A stretch of 64,000 nucleotides of DNA from Proteles cristata cristata (taxonomy: Eukaryota > Chordata > Mammalia > Carnivora > Hyaenidae). Both the position numbers and the translations under genes were made by a program. Under the pieces are notes generated by a model that worked only from the letters and a program-made list of their open reading frames with translations, did no database searches and was not told the origin of the DNA. The DNA lies in assembly GCA_017311185.1 (NCBI GenBank), contig JAESUZ010001757.1, forward strand, positions 744,001 to 808,000, written 5' to 3'. Below, piece by piece: positions 1-11,490 of the stretch (position 1 is its first letter; every line of letters begins with the position of its first letter).

Positions 1-289
1 AGTTACGCCTATTCTGCCAGGGGAGATTTCTGGCATTCTGTCATGTTGGGAGGGAGGTGGGTCTAACCTGCTCTTGGACTCCTTTGGTTGCCTGCCAGCC
101 CTACCACCTGGGCGGCCATATGCTCTAGCAAATGCATGAAGAGGTTGTATAAGAAATCATCCATTTAGCAAACATGATTGAAGAGCTGCTAGGTGCTAGG
201 TGCTAGGCGCTATATTGTCAGGGCCTAAGGCACAAAGATGATTGAAGGCAGGTCTGTACCTTTAAGGAAGAGGCAGGCAGGGGTTTTGG

Positions 290-460
290 TCATTAAATTG
301 CATAGTGCTGGGTGCTGGAGGTAGGGAGAGAAGTGGATGGAGTTCAGGGTTGGAAAGGAGGTAGACGCAGCATGTGGTAGGTGCCCAGTGCCGATGGAGA
401 GGGGGAGGAATGAATCCAGAGTGACTTCTGTTTTATTTTGGAAATCAGGCAGGTAGAATA
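290..460 (-). repeat. Possible LINE-2 fragment
   Basis: The wording around 'aggaatgaatccagagtgac' resembles the minus strand of the LINE-2 reverse-transcriptase region, where the family reads roughly 'gaggaatcaaggatgactcc'. The match is short and diverged, so the class is tentative. No open frame remains. Confidence 0.35.
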
Positions 461-506
461 AAGGGTACTAGAAAGTGTAGTCATAAGGGGAATCAGAGTT
501 ACACAC

Positions 507-509
507 GGG

Positions 510-541
<32 letters not shown>

Positions 542-554
542 GTGCGTGTGTGTA
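507..554 (+). repeat. (TG)n microsatellite
   Basis: An almost pure TG run, broken by one TTTG and one TGCG unit. Such interruptions usually lower slippage. It is non-coding. Confidence 0.95.
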
Positions 555-1480
555 CAAGAAGATATGAATGTGTTAGCAAGTAGGGATGGTATATTTCAGT
601 TTAGGGATGAATGACTTTGAGCCTAAAGAAATACAAGCATCGGAGACCTCACTGTTATCAACCAGGATTACAGTACAACATCACAATCTTTATCATAGTC
701 ATAAAATTTCAATTATTAAAAGGCCATGCTTGTTTTTCTCTTCACCACAGAGGAGGTTAAATATGCGCTTCTTGCAATTGAAGCTCATATGGGTAAGGAA
801 AACCATATGGATAAGGACCATGGGACAGCTGAGCGCACACAGAGCCCAGACCTGGAGGAACAGGAAAGGTGATGGAGACCTCTGGGAGCTCGGCGCTGCT
901 GCGGCCTTCGCCCAGCACTGGAGCAAGGCTCTGAAACGGGCTCACGTGGTTTCCTCACACTTCTCGGTGGCCAGAAAATGACCATCCCCTGTTTCATCGT
1001 CTACAAACAAAACTTGTTAGTGGTCCCTATGGCATTCCTAGCAGGCACTCAGGGCTGGTGGTCATTATGAGGTAGAGAGAACTGTGCATGAAGATGTCTG
1101 CGGCTCCCACAAGGCCTCCTTCTGGCTTTCACCTTCTCTGTGCCACATACATAGGAGTTGTCAGCTTTTTAATAGTCAACTAGCACTATGCCTGAAACTA
1201 AACAATGAATTAGTGAGCAGAAATATTGAGTATTCAGTGCACTCCAAATGGTGGTGTATTTGGCTTTGGGCAGTCGGAAAGTTTGTGGGAACTTTTCAGT
1301 TATTCTGTGATGTGCTTGGGATGAGAAGCATAAACATGAGTCAGAGTGAAGACTCTTCTAAGTCTGTCTGGAAACTCCTTCTAGGACTTATTAATGATGT
1401 TAAAGAGGCCGGGGTGAAATGCCCAGGGTCCTGCTCTTTTTTCAGAGGGTCTTTGGGGGAAAGATTGCATTTTCTTACTT
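555..1480. other. Unassigned non-coding stretch
   Basis: Unique-looking DNA. It contains short chance frames such as 586-981 (+) and 1084-1482 (+), with no domain, no Kozak-like start and no recognisable splice structure. I see no repeat or regulatory element I can name. Confidence 0.5.
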
Positions 1481-1492
1481 AGAAGGAATTTA

Positions 1493-1717
1493 GGGGTACC
1501 TGGGTGGCTCAGTCAGTTAAGCGCCAGGCTTCTGCTCAGATTATGATCCCACAGTTCATATGTTCAAGCCCCACATTGGGCTCTGTGCCGACAGCTCAGA
1601 GCCTGGAGTCTGCTTTGGATTCTGTATCTCCCTCTCTCTCTCTGCCCCACCCCCACTCATGCTCTGTCTCTGTCTCTCTCAAAAATAAATAAACATTAAA
1701 AAAATTTAATAAAAAAG
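1493..1717 (+). mobile_element. Felid CAN-SINE, full length
   Basis: This is a tRNA-Lys-derived SINE, transcribed by RNA polymerase III and mobilised by L1. The head 'tacctgggtggctcagtca' carries the A box, and the B-box region is 'gttcaagcccc'. A CT-rich body, 'aaaataaataaacatt' and an A-rich tail follow. The 9-bp target duplication 'aggaattta' flanks it at 1484-1492 and 1718-1726. A 62-codon frame inside it is an accident of the repeat. Confidence 0.95.
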
Positions 1718-1726
1718 AGGAATTTA

Positions 1727-2270
1727 TAATGATGATGAGTATTGGTAGTTAAATCAAATTCAGGAAAATCCCAAGCCATTGAAGCTATTCCATAAAAAAA
1801 ACTTCAGTGATTTTGTAATTTTGGGAAACACTCAGTACCTCCTCTTCCTTATGAGCTGTCATTGACATATGAAGGGTCCCAAGAATATTTGTGGTAAAGA
1901 TGCCCCTAGAGGACTTTGGTCTAATAAAAAAAAATGTCTACCGGCTAGTGTGTTAGTTATCTGCTCTGTGAGTGTGTATTGTCATCTTACTCTTCTATCT
2001 CCTCTGCAGAAGCTTTAGTAAAATCAACAACGCACAGAATTCTTTGAGGTAAAGAGGGTAAGCTAATGTCTTGAGGTGAACATGCATCATAGCTGGAATA
2101 CAGTGAAAGGAAAAGCTTGTTTTGGAGACAGCATGGGTTCATACAACACCGAGTGAAAAGCAGAGTAAATAAAAAGAGACACTGTGGGAGTTCAGAGGAA
2201 GGTTTGAGTAGGTCAGAGAAGGCACCCCAGGACAATGGCTAAATGGAAACTCTAAGGGTGAATGGGAATA
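1727..2270. other. Unassigned non-coding stretch
   Basis: AT-moderate DNA with no convincing exon or nameable repeat. The 82-codon minus frame at 1987-2235 has no recognisable domain. Confidence 0.5.
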
Positions 2271-2271
2271 T

Positions 2272-3265
2272 CTGGGTGCTCCAGTTACTGTCGCTATGAA
2301 ACAAATGATCTCAAACCTTGGAGTCTCAAAATAACCAACCCCTTTTGCTCACAATTGGGAGGTCAGGAAATTGGGGGGGGGGTTGGTGGGTTGTTCTAAT
2401 TTGGAGTCTCTTCTGTTTGCAGCTAGATGATGGCCAAGCTGTAGGCATTCGAAGATTCAAGCACTAGCATATTGACTTTCTAGGGCTGCCATCATGAAGT
2501 ACCACAAACTGGGTGGTTTAAGTCCAAAATCAAGGTGTTGTCAGGTCTGTGCTTTCTCTGAAGAGTCTAGGGTAGGGTTATTGCTTGCCTCTTGCCAGCT
2601 TCTGGTGGATGCTGGCAATTCTTGGCTTGTAGATGGTTCCCATCAATCTCTGCCTTGTTGTCACATGGCATTCTCTCTGTCCTTCACAGGGTCATCTTCC
2701 CTTCGTGTGTGTCATGGTGTCCAAATTTCTCTCTTCTTACAAGGATTCTGGTCATTAGATTAGGGACCACATGAATATAGTATGACTTCATCTTAACTTG
2801 ATTATACCTGCAGGGTCCATATTTCCCAATGACACCACACTCATAGATTCCAGACTCGAGGACTTGAACAGATCTTCTTGGGGTCTATTATTCAACCCAT
2901 AATAGCTAGTCAGGGCTGAATGTCTAAGATGGTTCACTCACATGCTGGCAGTTGAGGCTGGCTGTCAGCTAGGAGCTCAGCCAGGCTGTTGACCAGAACC
3001 TAAGTGTGGTGGTCTGAGAGCAGTCAAACTTCTTACATGATCGTTGTCTGTACCCTGACCCCTCAAAATCCCGAGAACCAAGAAGCAGCTTCCAGGCCTT
3101 TCCTGGCCTTACCTCATAAATCATATAGCAGCATTTCCGCCATAATGGGTTGGCTGCAGCAGTCACGGGCCTGTCCAGAATCAAGGAAAGGGGCGTGGAC
3201 CACACCTCTCAGTAGAAGGAGTGTCAGAGAATTTGCCAGCATGTTTGGCAATTGCCACCACGCAA
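2272..3265 (-). mobile_element. Old MaLR (MLT1-like) LTR, split by a younger LTR
   Basis: The left part (2272-2467) begins 'ccagttactgtcgctatgaa' and reaches 'gctcacaattgggaggtcag'. The right part (2906-3265) resumes with 'ctgaatgtctaagatggttc', 'tcaaacttcttacatgat' and 'gtggaccacacctctc'. Together they read like the minus strand of an old mammalian MaLR LTR. The two halves continue in order on either side of the element at 2468-2905, which shows nesting. No retroviral coding region is present. The subfamily cannot be fixed by eye. Confidence 0.55.
2468..2905 (-). mobile_element. MLT1-type MaLR solo LTR nested in an older LTR
   Basis: On the minus strand it reads 'gttatgggttgaataataga' at one end and 'ggcagccctagaaagtc' at the other, the terminal wording of MLT1/MST LTRs. 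Internal landmarks are 'ctacaagccaagaattgcc' and 'caccttgattttggactt'. It is a solitary LTR without internal sequence, the usual product of LTR-LTR recombination. It interrupts the LTR at 2272-3265. Confidence 0.8.
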
Positions 3266-3460
3266 AAGGAAACAGGGCTGGCGCTGGTAAGAAGCAAATC
3301 TGAAGGCCTGTGACAGGCCAGATCAAAGGCTCTTAGCAATTTGCATGCAATTGTTTCCAAAATGTTTGCTCAAAGGCTAATTAGTACAAGTCTTTAAAGA
3401 GAACACATCGAAATGAGATGGGCATGCAATTTTCTGTAAAGATATAATTAAGCTCAGGAA
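3266..3460. other. Short unassigned stretch
   Basis: Unique-looking DNA between the nested LTRs and a pyrimidine-rich tract. No feature is supported. Confidence 0.5.
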
Positions 3461-3463
3461 GAA

Positions 3464-3582
3464 AAAACTCCTCCCTCCCTCCTGCTCTGTTTCTATCCTG
3501 ACTTCCTCCTCCACTTTTCCTTTATTTCTTCCTCCCTTTCTTCCCTTCTTCCCTCTCTCCCTTCCCCCCACCTCTCTTTATT
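3464..3582 (+). repeat. Pyrimidine-rich low-complexity tract
   Basis: Irregular CTCC, TTCC and CCTT blocks with almost no purines. It is not a clean tandem repeat. The 64-codon lysine/glutamate/glycine-rich minus frame across it follows from the composition. Confidence 0.85.
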
Positions 3583-3589
3583 TCCCTTT

Positions 3590-4135
3590 GGAATCTCTCA
3601 GCATGAGGAGAAGCATTAATATTTACATTTCATAATACAGAATCCAGTTTAGATACCATATACGCATCCAGCCATGATCCTTCCCTAATGCAAATAAACT
3701 GAATCTTAATTCATGAATTAATTTATTATTATTCTCTACTATGCATTAGCACCAAACACACTTGCATATTTTAGAGTTGCCTTAGGCAAATCTAGTCACA
3801 GGCTGGGTATATTACTTGAGTTTAAATAAGCAAAGCTGTATAAAAAAATCAAAGAAATATATATATCAAATACTAAAGGTAATAATCTAAAGGTGGTAGG
3901 ATTCTGGAGTGTTTTTTATTTCCTTCTGTACACTTTTCTATAGCTTCTAAAATCAAGCAATAGGCACCTATCACTTTTAGGACATAATCAAGTTTTAAAA
4001 TATTGTGACTTAATTTTGCTTAAATTTTTTCTGACAATTAGGGCTAATCCATTTTATTATTCAACGAACTAAACATTGATTAAGACTTGTTTAATGCCTT
4101 GCAAATGGGGTAAATTATTTAATTTCATATAAAAC
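3590..4135. other. AT-rich unassigned stretch
   Basis: AT-rich DNA with short runs such as 'atatatatatc'. No exon, nameable repeat or regulatory element could be supported. Confidence 0.5.
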
Positions 4136-4139
4136 AGAA

Positions 4140-4410
4140 AAGATGGTATGGGGAGCTACTTTTAAAGAGTGTCTTCAGGGAAAGCCTCTGGAAAGAAATA
4201 ATAGTTTTGCCGACTCCTAAGAAATAAAAGCTAGCCAATAAAGAGTTGAGCCAGAGCATTCTAGGCAGAGACAACAGCACATTCAAAGGCCCTGGGGTTG
4301 CAAATGTGCTCAACTCGTCCGAGGAACAGATGGATGGCTGCTATGCACAGTGAGTGGTGGAGAGTCACCCAGGGTGAGGATGGAGTGTAGAAGGTGTCAC
4401 ATGACCTAGG
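4140..4410 (-). mobile_element. LINE-2 fragment
   Basis: Typical minus-strand LINE-2 wording: 'cagagcattctaggcagag', 'aaaggccctggggttgcaaa' and 'gaggaacagatggatggctg'. The family has 'gcattccaggcagagggaac ... caaaggccctgaggc'. This is ORF2 3' region, heavily mutated and not coding. Confidence 0.7.
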
Positions 4411-4429
4411 TTTTCTAAGGCAAACTTTT

Positions 4430-4742
4430 TCTGTGAAGAGTGAGATCCTAAATATTTTAGGCTCTGTGGGCCATACTGTCTTATGTTAACTCTTCAACTC
4501 TGCTATTGAATGAGGAGCAGCTGAAGACTCTGGATAAATAAATGAGTGTGGTTATGTTTCTATAAATTTATTTCTCAACCCTGTAATTTGAATTTCATGT
4601 AATTCTCAGGTGTCATGAAACCTTCTATTTGAGTTTTTCCAACCATTTAAAAATGGGAAATCCATTCTCTGTTGCAGGCTACGCAAAACAGGTAGTGGGC
4701 CAGCTTTAGCTCATGGGCTGTAGTCTGCTGACCCCTGCTCAA
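4430..4742 (+). mobile_element. hAT-Charlie-type non-autonomous DNA transposon
   Basis: Left end 'ggcaaactttttctgtgaag' and right end 'tagtctgctgacccctgctc' match a common mammalian hAT repeat that starts near 'ggttggcaaactttttctgt' and ends 'gccgacccctg'. Internal 'attttaggctctgtgggcc' fits the same family. It is fossil and non-coding. A second copy lies at 40688-40918. Confidence 0.75.
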
Positions 4743-5440
4743 AGAACATAATGAGAAGTAGACATTTTTCTTAAGAGTAACTGGAATTTGCTGAAGGACT
4801 TTAAGGGGATGTGGAGAGGTGTTTGTGACATGGATTCATTCAGAATTTTATAAAATTACTTTGGAGGCTGTATGGAGAGCAACTGTTGGGGTGGGGGGGG
4901 TGGGGTCATGAAGAAAATGGAGAGGCGATGGTGGTCCAGAAGGACAGTGGTGGGCTGGACAGGGGTGGCTGTTGGGTCTATGGACATCTGCCTCTGGGTA
5001 GCAGAGAAGTGATAAGGATTCAGACCCCACCATGTACCAGGCTCTGCATTGGGACCTTCCATGCATGTCTTTATTTGGAGCCAAGTGCAAATCTCCACCT
5101 TCCCTCACTCATTCCTATTTCCAGCTGTAGAGATTCCTGAAATTCTTGCCATGCTAGTCCTGGTTGTTGTTGTTATTGATTTTCTTTCTTTCAGTTATAC
5201 GACATTATCCTTAGGTTTCTGTTACTTGGGAGATTAATATACTTACAGACTGAAAAAATCAAATTGCAGTTTCCAACCTGTCAGATAACTTGTCTACAAT
5301 ACTCGAAAGTAGAAAGTGTGGCCTGAAAGGCAGGGACCAAGAACAATGCATTTTGAGTGGGTGAAGTAAGACCAGGGCAAAAATGTCCTCCATGGAGGAA
5401 ACGATGACATTGATGGGTGAAGAAGAGAAATAGACGCTAA
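4743..5440. other. Unassigned stretch, possible MIR scrap
   Basis: Contains a G-rich run near 4890-4905 and 'caccatgtaccaggctctgc' near 5030, which could be a worn minus-strand MIR. Nothing else is identifiable. Frames across 4848-5140 on both strands are compositional. Confidence 0.4.
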
Positions 5441-5441
5441 T

Positions 5442-5826
5442 AGTTATGGGCTGAATTATGTCCCCCTCTAGATTCATACGCTGAAGTCTTAATCCTCAGC
5501 ACCTCAGAGCGTAATTGTATTTGGCGACAGGGTCTTTGAATAGCTGACTAAGTGGAAAGGAGGCTATTAGGGTGGGTTCTAATCTAATGTGAGTAGTGTC
5601 CTCATAGGAAGAGGAGATTAGGACACAGATGCACACAGAGGGAAGACCATGTGAGGACACGGAGAGAAGGCAGCCATCTACAAGCCAAGGAGAGAGGCCT
5701 CAGAAGAACCCATGCTCACACCTTGATCTTGGACTTTCTGCCTCCAGGAATGAGAGGAAATACGGTTCTGTTGTTGAAGCCACTGTCGGTAGTACTTTGT
5801 GTGTCGTCCTAGTGAACTACTACTCT
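5442..5826 (+). mobile_element. MLT1-type MaLR solo LTR
   Basis: Starts 'gttatgggctgaattatgtc' and ends with 'agtactttgtgtgtcgtcc' and 'gtgaactactactc'. Inside are 'gtgaggacacggagagaag', 'catctacaagccaaggagag' and 'caccttgatcttggacttt', the standard order for MLT1 LTRs on the plus strand. It is complete in outline and has no adjoining internal retroviral region, so it is a solo LTR. A 71-codon frame inside it is not a gene. Confidence 0.88.
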
Positions 5827-5829
5827 ACC

Positions 5830-7394
5830 CAAAGGCATGAGTGAAAGAGCTGCTAATTCTGTAGAGATTCTTAGGGCCAGACTTGGTTGATGTTAATACT
5901 TGGGAGCATTCATTGAGTGTTGGGGCTGGCACAGTGGAGCAATTTCTATGATTTTAAAATGTAGTTTCTTTATCTCTGTGCCGGTAGGGGGACATGAAAG
6001 CTGGAGGGGCTCTTGCATAAGCACCATGAAGAGCTGGAGTAAAGAAAATGTCCTTAACACGTTCGAGCAGAGTGATTGAGGGCGACTCAGATTCTGGTTT
6101 GATCGTTCATTTGTCAGGCTCTGCAAAACTGTTGGAACGACGCTGCCGCTGGTGTCAAAGAAAGGTCTGTCTTAGCTTCCTTTTACCTGTTGAAGGTGGT
6201 TCTAGGTTTCGTCAACACCATCCTCTTCTGCGATTTTAAGTCTATATGGGGCTCTACCAAGGAAGATGCTTGCAATTAGAGCTCTGTTTGTAATGACAGC
6301 CGTAGCAGTAGCCTCCTCCAAACCCCTTCTTTCTCAGAGCCCTCCTTTGCATCAGAATAATAGAAAAAAATCTTTACATTTTTTTTTTTTTAACAACATG
6401 TAACTGTATAGCTGAGAGATTCAGTTCCCTGAATCTTGTTTGGGGGCTACGTGGAGGTGGAAAGAGGAACGCAGCAGGAAGGAAAGGAGAGCCTAGGGGC
6501 CTGGGCGGATTATCTGCCTTTGCATCCATTCCCCAGCTCTGTCCTTTGTTCCTGGAGCCCTGCTTTCGGCCCTGGGACATGACTTCAATGCCCTGTGACT
6601 TGAGCTCTTGCCCTCTGCTTTCTGGTTGGTCTGACCAATAGGAGCCATGAGTAGGGAGGGATAGAAGCACAGAGAGAGGTCCGGGTATTTCTCTACCCCT
6701 CCCCCTCCCCATCCCATGCCTGCATGCCTTGCCACACTTCTGGAAATTTCTCTGCCTATGGTTAGAGCTCCTAGTGGTTGGTTCCAGGAAGAATACCTCT
6801 TCCCTTTTCCCCTCAGGCTCAGGAGTAGTAATTGCTCCCATATGTCCTCTTGCTTTACCATTCCTTGTTATTTCCTTCAATGCTACCCACTACTTTGCAA
6901 ACAGTCTTTTCATTGAACTGTTCTCAGTTAAACCTTTGAGTATGCCAATGCTGGGGTCCTCATTTAAATCCACTCCTGGCTTGGAGGACCTCGGCTTTCT
7001 CATACTAGCTAACTAAATCACTGTCGTGTGTTCTGGCAAACTTTGGGATCCTCTCTCCTTCTGCTACTTTATGAAGAGGGAATATAGCATAGGTTCCCAT
7101 TACCCAAGTGTCAATGAGTTCTTGTACCTTTTTAATTGTTATACATATTCGTTCTTGTGGTCTTTACCAGGCACATGTAATCCGGGCTAAGGAGTGGACA
7201 GGAGGTTCCCTGTGTGACATAACAACAAATGTAAAAAACAAGAACAAATAGACAAATATATATCCAAGGGCATGCTGGCATGTGTGTAAAAATTAGCTTT
7301 CTTGGTGAGGGAGGAGCCTGACTCGTAGCATTTGTCATTTCTGTGGTGTAATTTCCACCGTGGCCAATTTCAAACCACCAGTGTGACATCAGTG
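5830..7394. other. Unassigned non-coding stretch
   Basis: About 1.5 kb with no repeat I can name apart from a T run at 6379-6391. The longest frame is 168 codons on the minus strand (6374-6880). It is low-complexity Gly/Arg/Ser-rich, overlapped by frames on both strands, and without recognisable domains. A CTCF-like word 'ccggtagggggaca' lies at 5981-5994, two or more mismatches from the usual core. Confidence 0.45.
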
Positions 7395-7797
7395 AAAATA
7401 AATTGGGAAGAGATGCTCCCTAAGCATCAGCCCTCATGAGCTGGTCCACGCCGGCGCCAGCATCCCACTGTTTATATCCAGCTATAAACAGATTGGGATG
7501 AACACATTTGTACTACAGAGGGAATGTAATCCGTTAAAACAATATATATAGTAAAGTTGTTTGTTGAGAAAGTCATTATGCGACAAAATGGGGGTATTAA
7601 TTAGTTAGCAGGTGAACATAAATGGGAAGCACAGGTGTGTTTGTGTTTTCAGTGAAGGTACACCTGCTGCTCAATCCTTCCAGCTTTCAAGTGCAAATTG
7701 GAGGCAGCCTTGTGACCCTGCTATCCTGGTACATTGTCACAGTCTAAACTATTGAACCTGCTACTGTATTATTGCAAATAAAACTTCAGTTACAGCT
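7395..7797. other. Candidate conserved non-coding DNA
   Basis: Repeat-free, AT-rich DNA dense in homeobox-like words ('attaattagttag'), E-box-like 'cagctg' and 'attgcaaataaaacttcag'. The composition resembles vertebrate non-coding elements. 'aataaa' near its end could also suggest a transcript end, but nothing supports an exon. Inference only; conservation cannot be judged from one sequence. Confidence 0.25.
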
Positions 7798-9100
7798 GGG
7801 GGGGGGGTTGCCTTTCTCCTTTCTCCACTCAGTTTTATGTCTAACTAGCAACGTGAGGGGGAGTGAAAAAATTATCTAAAAATGATAGAAGGACCTCTGA
7901 GGTTTCACGTGACATTCTCTGAATACCCTCCTGAAACATGACCAAGACTGTATAACCAAATAATGGAATCCAGAACCCACAAGATAGACCTCAAAGCTTG
8001 AGAGGATACAGGCTGAAGAGAACAGTAAGTAGAAGCAGTAAATAAATGGCAGGTATTAAAGGTACAGTACTTATAACCTCCTAATGTGGGCCATGATGAA
8101 AATATAAGTAAATTTCAAAAGCCTTCATAGGAATTCTGGGATGAAAGGAGTACCATAACTTATTATGGAAAACGAGTCAAATTTTAAGTTAATTCCAAAC
8201 CACTTGAAGTAAAATCAGTGCCATGATCCCGTGTATATTACATCGTTCAGTGAAACTGTCAAAAATCCAATGGGAATTTATTCCACTTATTCCATTGGGA
8301 ATTGACTCCAGTATTTTTTAATTTCTGTGCGAATCTAGTTTCTGCAGTCATGTGTGATTTTAAATCCAGTAGTAGGACCCAGCAGTGCTTGGAGAGTAGG
8401 TGCCAGGAGCAGTCAACTCTCTGTGTAGTGAGACGGAAGTGCATTGTGTAGAGAAAATTTAAAAACAGTGATAAAACTGACTACAGGTCAGCCTGCTTTT
8501 TATCATCACCATGTGCTAGCAATTCTAAATAACGTCAGTGATGAAATGCTCCCTGGGGGGAAAAAATCTGTTGTTGGTTTAAGTTCCAAACCATTTTTAT
8601 ACTTACTACTAAGTTTTAATAATATATATATATTAGCTCCAAATTTACACGTATTTATTACTCATCCTTTAATAAACATCATATTGAACATGGAAATTAA
8701 TTTGGGGGATTTCCAACTGTCTCACTGGCCCCCAACATATGTGGATTCAGCACACATGCTTTTTCTAAACCAAGTTCACAATAGTCTGAATTTGTTGGAA
8801 CTCGCTCCTGACAAAGTTTGTACCTTCAACCCCACAGTACCACATACTCCTTGCATTTAAGTAGTAGATTTGAAATAAACAACGTGGTAGAGAGATTATA
8901 AAGAGGAAGAAACAGAACTTGAGTTATTTCAATTATTCTTTGTCACAGCTTTATTTCTATTTGCGTTTTAAATGGGAAACAGTGGAACCATGCTGGCTGC
9001 AGGATAGAATATTTTTGTTTGGTTAGTACAATTTTCATCCGACATGGTATGGTTTTCTGAATTTGACTAATAGCTCTAAAACAGAATTTTTTCTTCTTTT
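7798..9100. other. Unassigned non-coding stretch
   Basis: Begins with a run of ten G. The rest is unique-looking. The 138-codon plus frame at 8444-8860 has no recognisable domain and no exon-like borders. Confidence 0.5.
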
Positions 9101-9117
9101 TAATTGTTAACTGTTTA

Positions 9118-9331
9118 TCTATTTATTAAAGGTTATTTATTTTGAGAGAGAGCGAGCAAGTGAGAGCAGGGGAGGATCAGAGAGAGGGGGAGACGGAGAA
9201 TGTCAAGCAGGCTTCGTGCTGTCAGCGCAGAGCTGACCTGTGGCTCAAACTCATGAACCATGAGATCATAATGTGAGCTGAAATCAAGAGTCAGATGATG
9301 CTTAACAAGACTGAGCCACCCCAGTGACCCT
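9118..9331 (-). mobile_element. Felid CAN-SINE, diverged
   Basis: Minus-strand copy: purine-rich body, 'gaaccatgagatcataatg' (B-box side) and 'actgagccaccccagtgac' (head). An imperfect 15-bp target duplication, 'attgttaactgttta' at 9103-9117 and 'attgttcattgttta' at 9332-9346, brackets it with 13 matches. Its divergence makes it one of the older SINEs here. Confidence 0.9.
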
Positions 9332-9346
9332 ATTGTTCATTGTTTA

Positions 9347-11185
9347 AAACCAAGCAGAAAATGAAGAAAAGAAAACATTACTTTAATGGTATGATTTAGA
9401 AGCAAAAGTTTTTAACTTCTGTGGATGGTTCAGCTTTATTAAAATCACTAATTTATATGGGAATGATTATCTATGCAAAGTTAAAGAAAAGAAATGCATT
9501 TATTTTCTGAGTAGTATGATTATTGATTTCATTTTCTATTTGTACTAAAAGTAATGTCATGCAGAAGAGGAGAGTGAACACTGCTATGCAATGCTATGTC
9601 GGGGTGTTGAATACACTAGGCATCTATGCTAGGTAGATATGCTAGGTAAATATGAGACACTTGTTTAAAATCACCCCGGATGATGTCTGCCTTGTCACTC
9701 TAATGTTTATATATTCTTTAAGAAAAAATCATCCCTAGTAGGCGCTAAGATCCTACGCTAAAGGATGCTAAGCATAATGGGCTCCAGTAACACAGAAGTA
9801 GAAATGATATTCGTTCCCAGGAGCCTGTGGAGGAAGAGACCAGGGCACACCTGACTTCCTTCTCCTGCACACAGTGGTCACTGAGGCTCCGAGCCTGAGA
9901 GCCCCTCAGAGATGGTAAGCCAAATGCTACATGGGCAGCGGCTTAGAGGAAAAGGAAGTGTCCTAACTGCTGAACAGCACCCATGCACGCCCACACATGC
10001 GCACTGACCCACGGACACACAAAACTGTATTTGATAAGATGGCATCTTTTCCTCCTTTGACAGCATTGTCACCTGAAATGAACTCTGCTCATCTGTAATT
10101 TACAAATAAGTATTATGAGGAATCAGACTATCTCGTCACTGAAGCTACTGATCACATCTCAGTCTGTTGTTTCCTGCACAAAATCATACTTGAAGATAGA
10201 ATTCACCCTCAAAATGAATCCTCTTTCCAGTAAAACAGTAAAGTAAAGATTTTGTTACTCTCGTATTTTAAATTTGCTTACTCAATTTGCTATCTTCTAT
10301 TTTTGAATAAAAATGTTTTTCATGTCCTAGGTGAGGGCTCACAACTATACAGCTGTGTTCAGTTACTGGAAAAATGCTAATTGTGCTGAAGGGCATTTTT
10401 TCAGAACAAAAAAAAAATGCATACTCAGAATGTTTACACTCAAGATTTAGTTTAAACATTTTTATATATTCTTTTTTTTTAAGAGCATTTGTTTCTAGGG
10501 CAGTGTGTTAACTTCCTAGTACTAGTTGAGGCAGGTTCCCTGAGTCCCTAACTTATTATGATTTAATTTAATCACATATGAAGTCTGCATTATTTCTTTC
10601 TAAAAACTAAGTCTATTGGAGGTTGGCAACATCTCTTGAATAATGGAGATTAAGGAAAAAATTCAACTTCTTGGTGTATAAGATTATTTTTTAAAGCAGA
10701 AGACAATATTTCATGTAAGTTTCCGGAGCATAAACTTCGTTTCTCTAGCTTCTTCCCACAAGCAGTCTCTGAGAGCAAATTTAGATATTCGGGGCTAAAC
10801 TAAGTCATTTTTAAAAAAGAAAGATAATGTAGATTGTAGCATGAAAGAAGTACCCGGTTGAACTACGAGACGTATTTGTCATACTGGTCTGATCAAATAT
10901 GCATTTCTGGCCCTAGATGAGTTCCTCCTTCGTATCTTTTATGGCTACTGATGGTAATGGGGCAGGACATTGCTCAGGTAATGGGATCACCTGATACCCT
11001 GCTTCAAGTAAGACTGATAACTAATCTGTAAAAAGAAACATTCACACTCCAGCTTGATGTCTGTGGTGGGATAATGAACTTGAGAAATCAATCTGGATGC
11101 TCTTTTCTGCTTGTATCCATACCCTACTGGGGCTGGGAGATTAGGGGAAGTTGTCAGGACTATGCTTGAGAGAAAAGACAGCAAG
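9347..11185. other. Unassigned non-coding stretch
   Basis: Unique-looking AT-moderate DNA. Short tandem echoes 'ctatgctaggtagatatgct' occur near 9621. No frame exceeds 65 codons and none is exon-like. Confidence 0.5.
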
Positions 11186-11221
11186 TTATTATTATTTTTT
11201 AAAGTTAATTTAACTGTATTT

Positions 11222-11427
11222 TATTTTTAATGTTTACTTATTTATTTTTGAGAGAGAGCGTGCACAAAAGGGGTAAGGACAGAGAGAAGGAGACACAGAA
11301 TCTGAAGTAGGCCTTAGACTCTGAGCTGTCAGTGCAGAGCCTGACATGGGGCTTGAATCCACGAGTCGGGAGATCATGACCTGAGCCACAGCTGGACGCT
11401 AAACTGACTGAGCCACCCAGATGCCTC
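11222..11427 (-). mobile_element. Felid CAN-SINE
   Basis: Reverse copy running from 'aatgtttacttatttatttt' through 'ggggcttgaatccacgag' to 'tgactgagccacccagatgc'. It directly abuts a second, truncated copy with no spacer. Confidence 0.9.
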
Positions 11428-11455
11428 AAAGCTTATTTATTTTTGAGAGAGAGAG

Positions 11456-11490
<35 letters not shown>

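Noticed and set aside
5442..5826. MLT1 LTR considered as part of a full endogenous retrovirus
   Set aside because: No second LTR, primer-binding region or internal coding sequence could be seen nearby, so only a solo LTR is called.
6374..6880. 168-codon minus frame, Gly/Arg/Ser-rich, ending in a lysine run
   Set aside because: Low complexity, overlapped by other frames on both strands, with the lysine run from a poly-T tract. No domain or exon signal.
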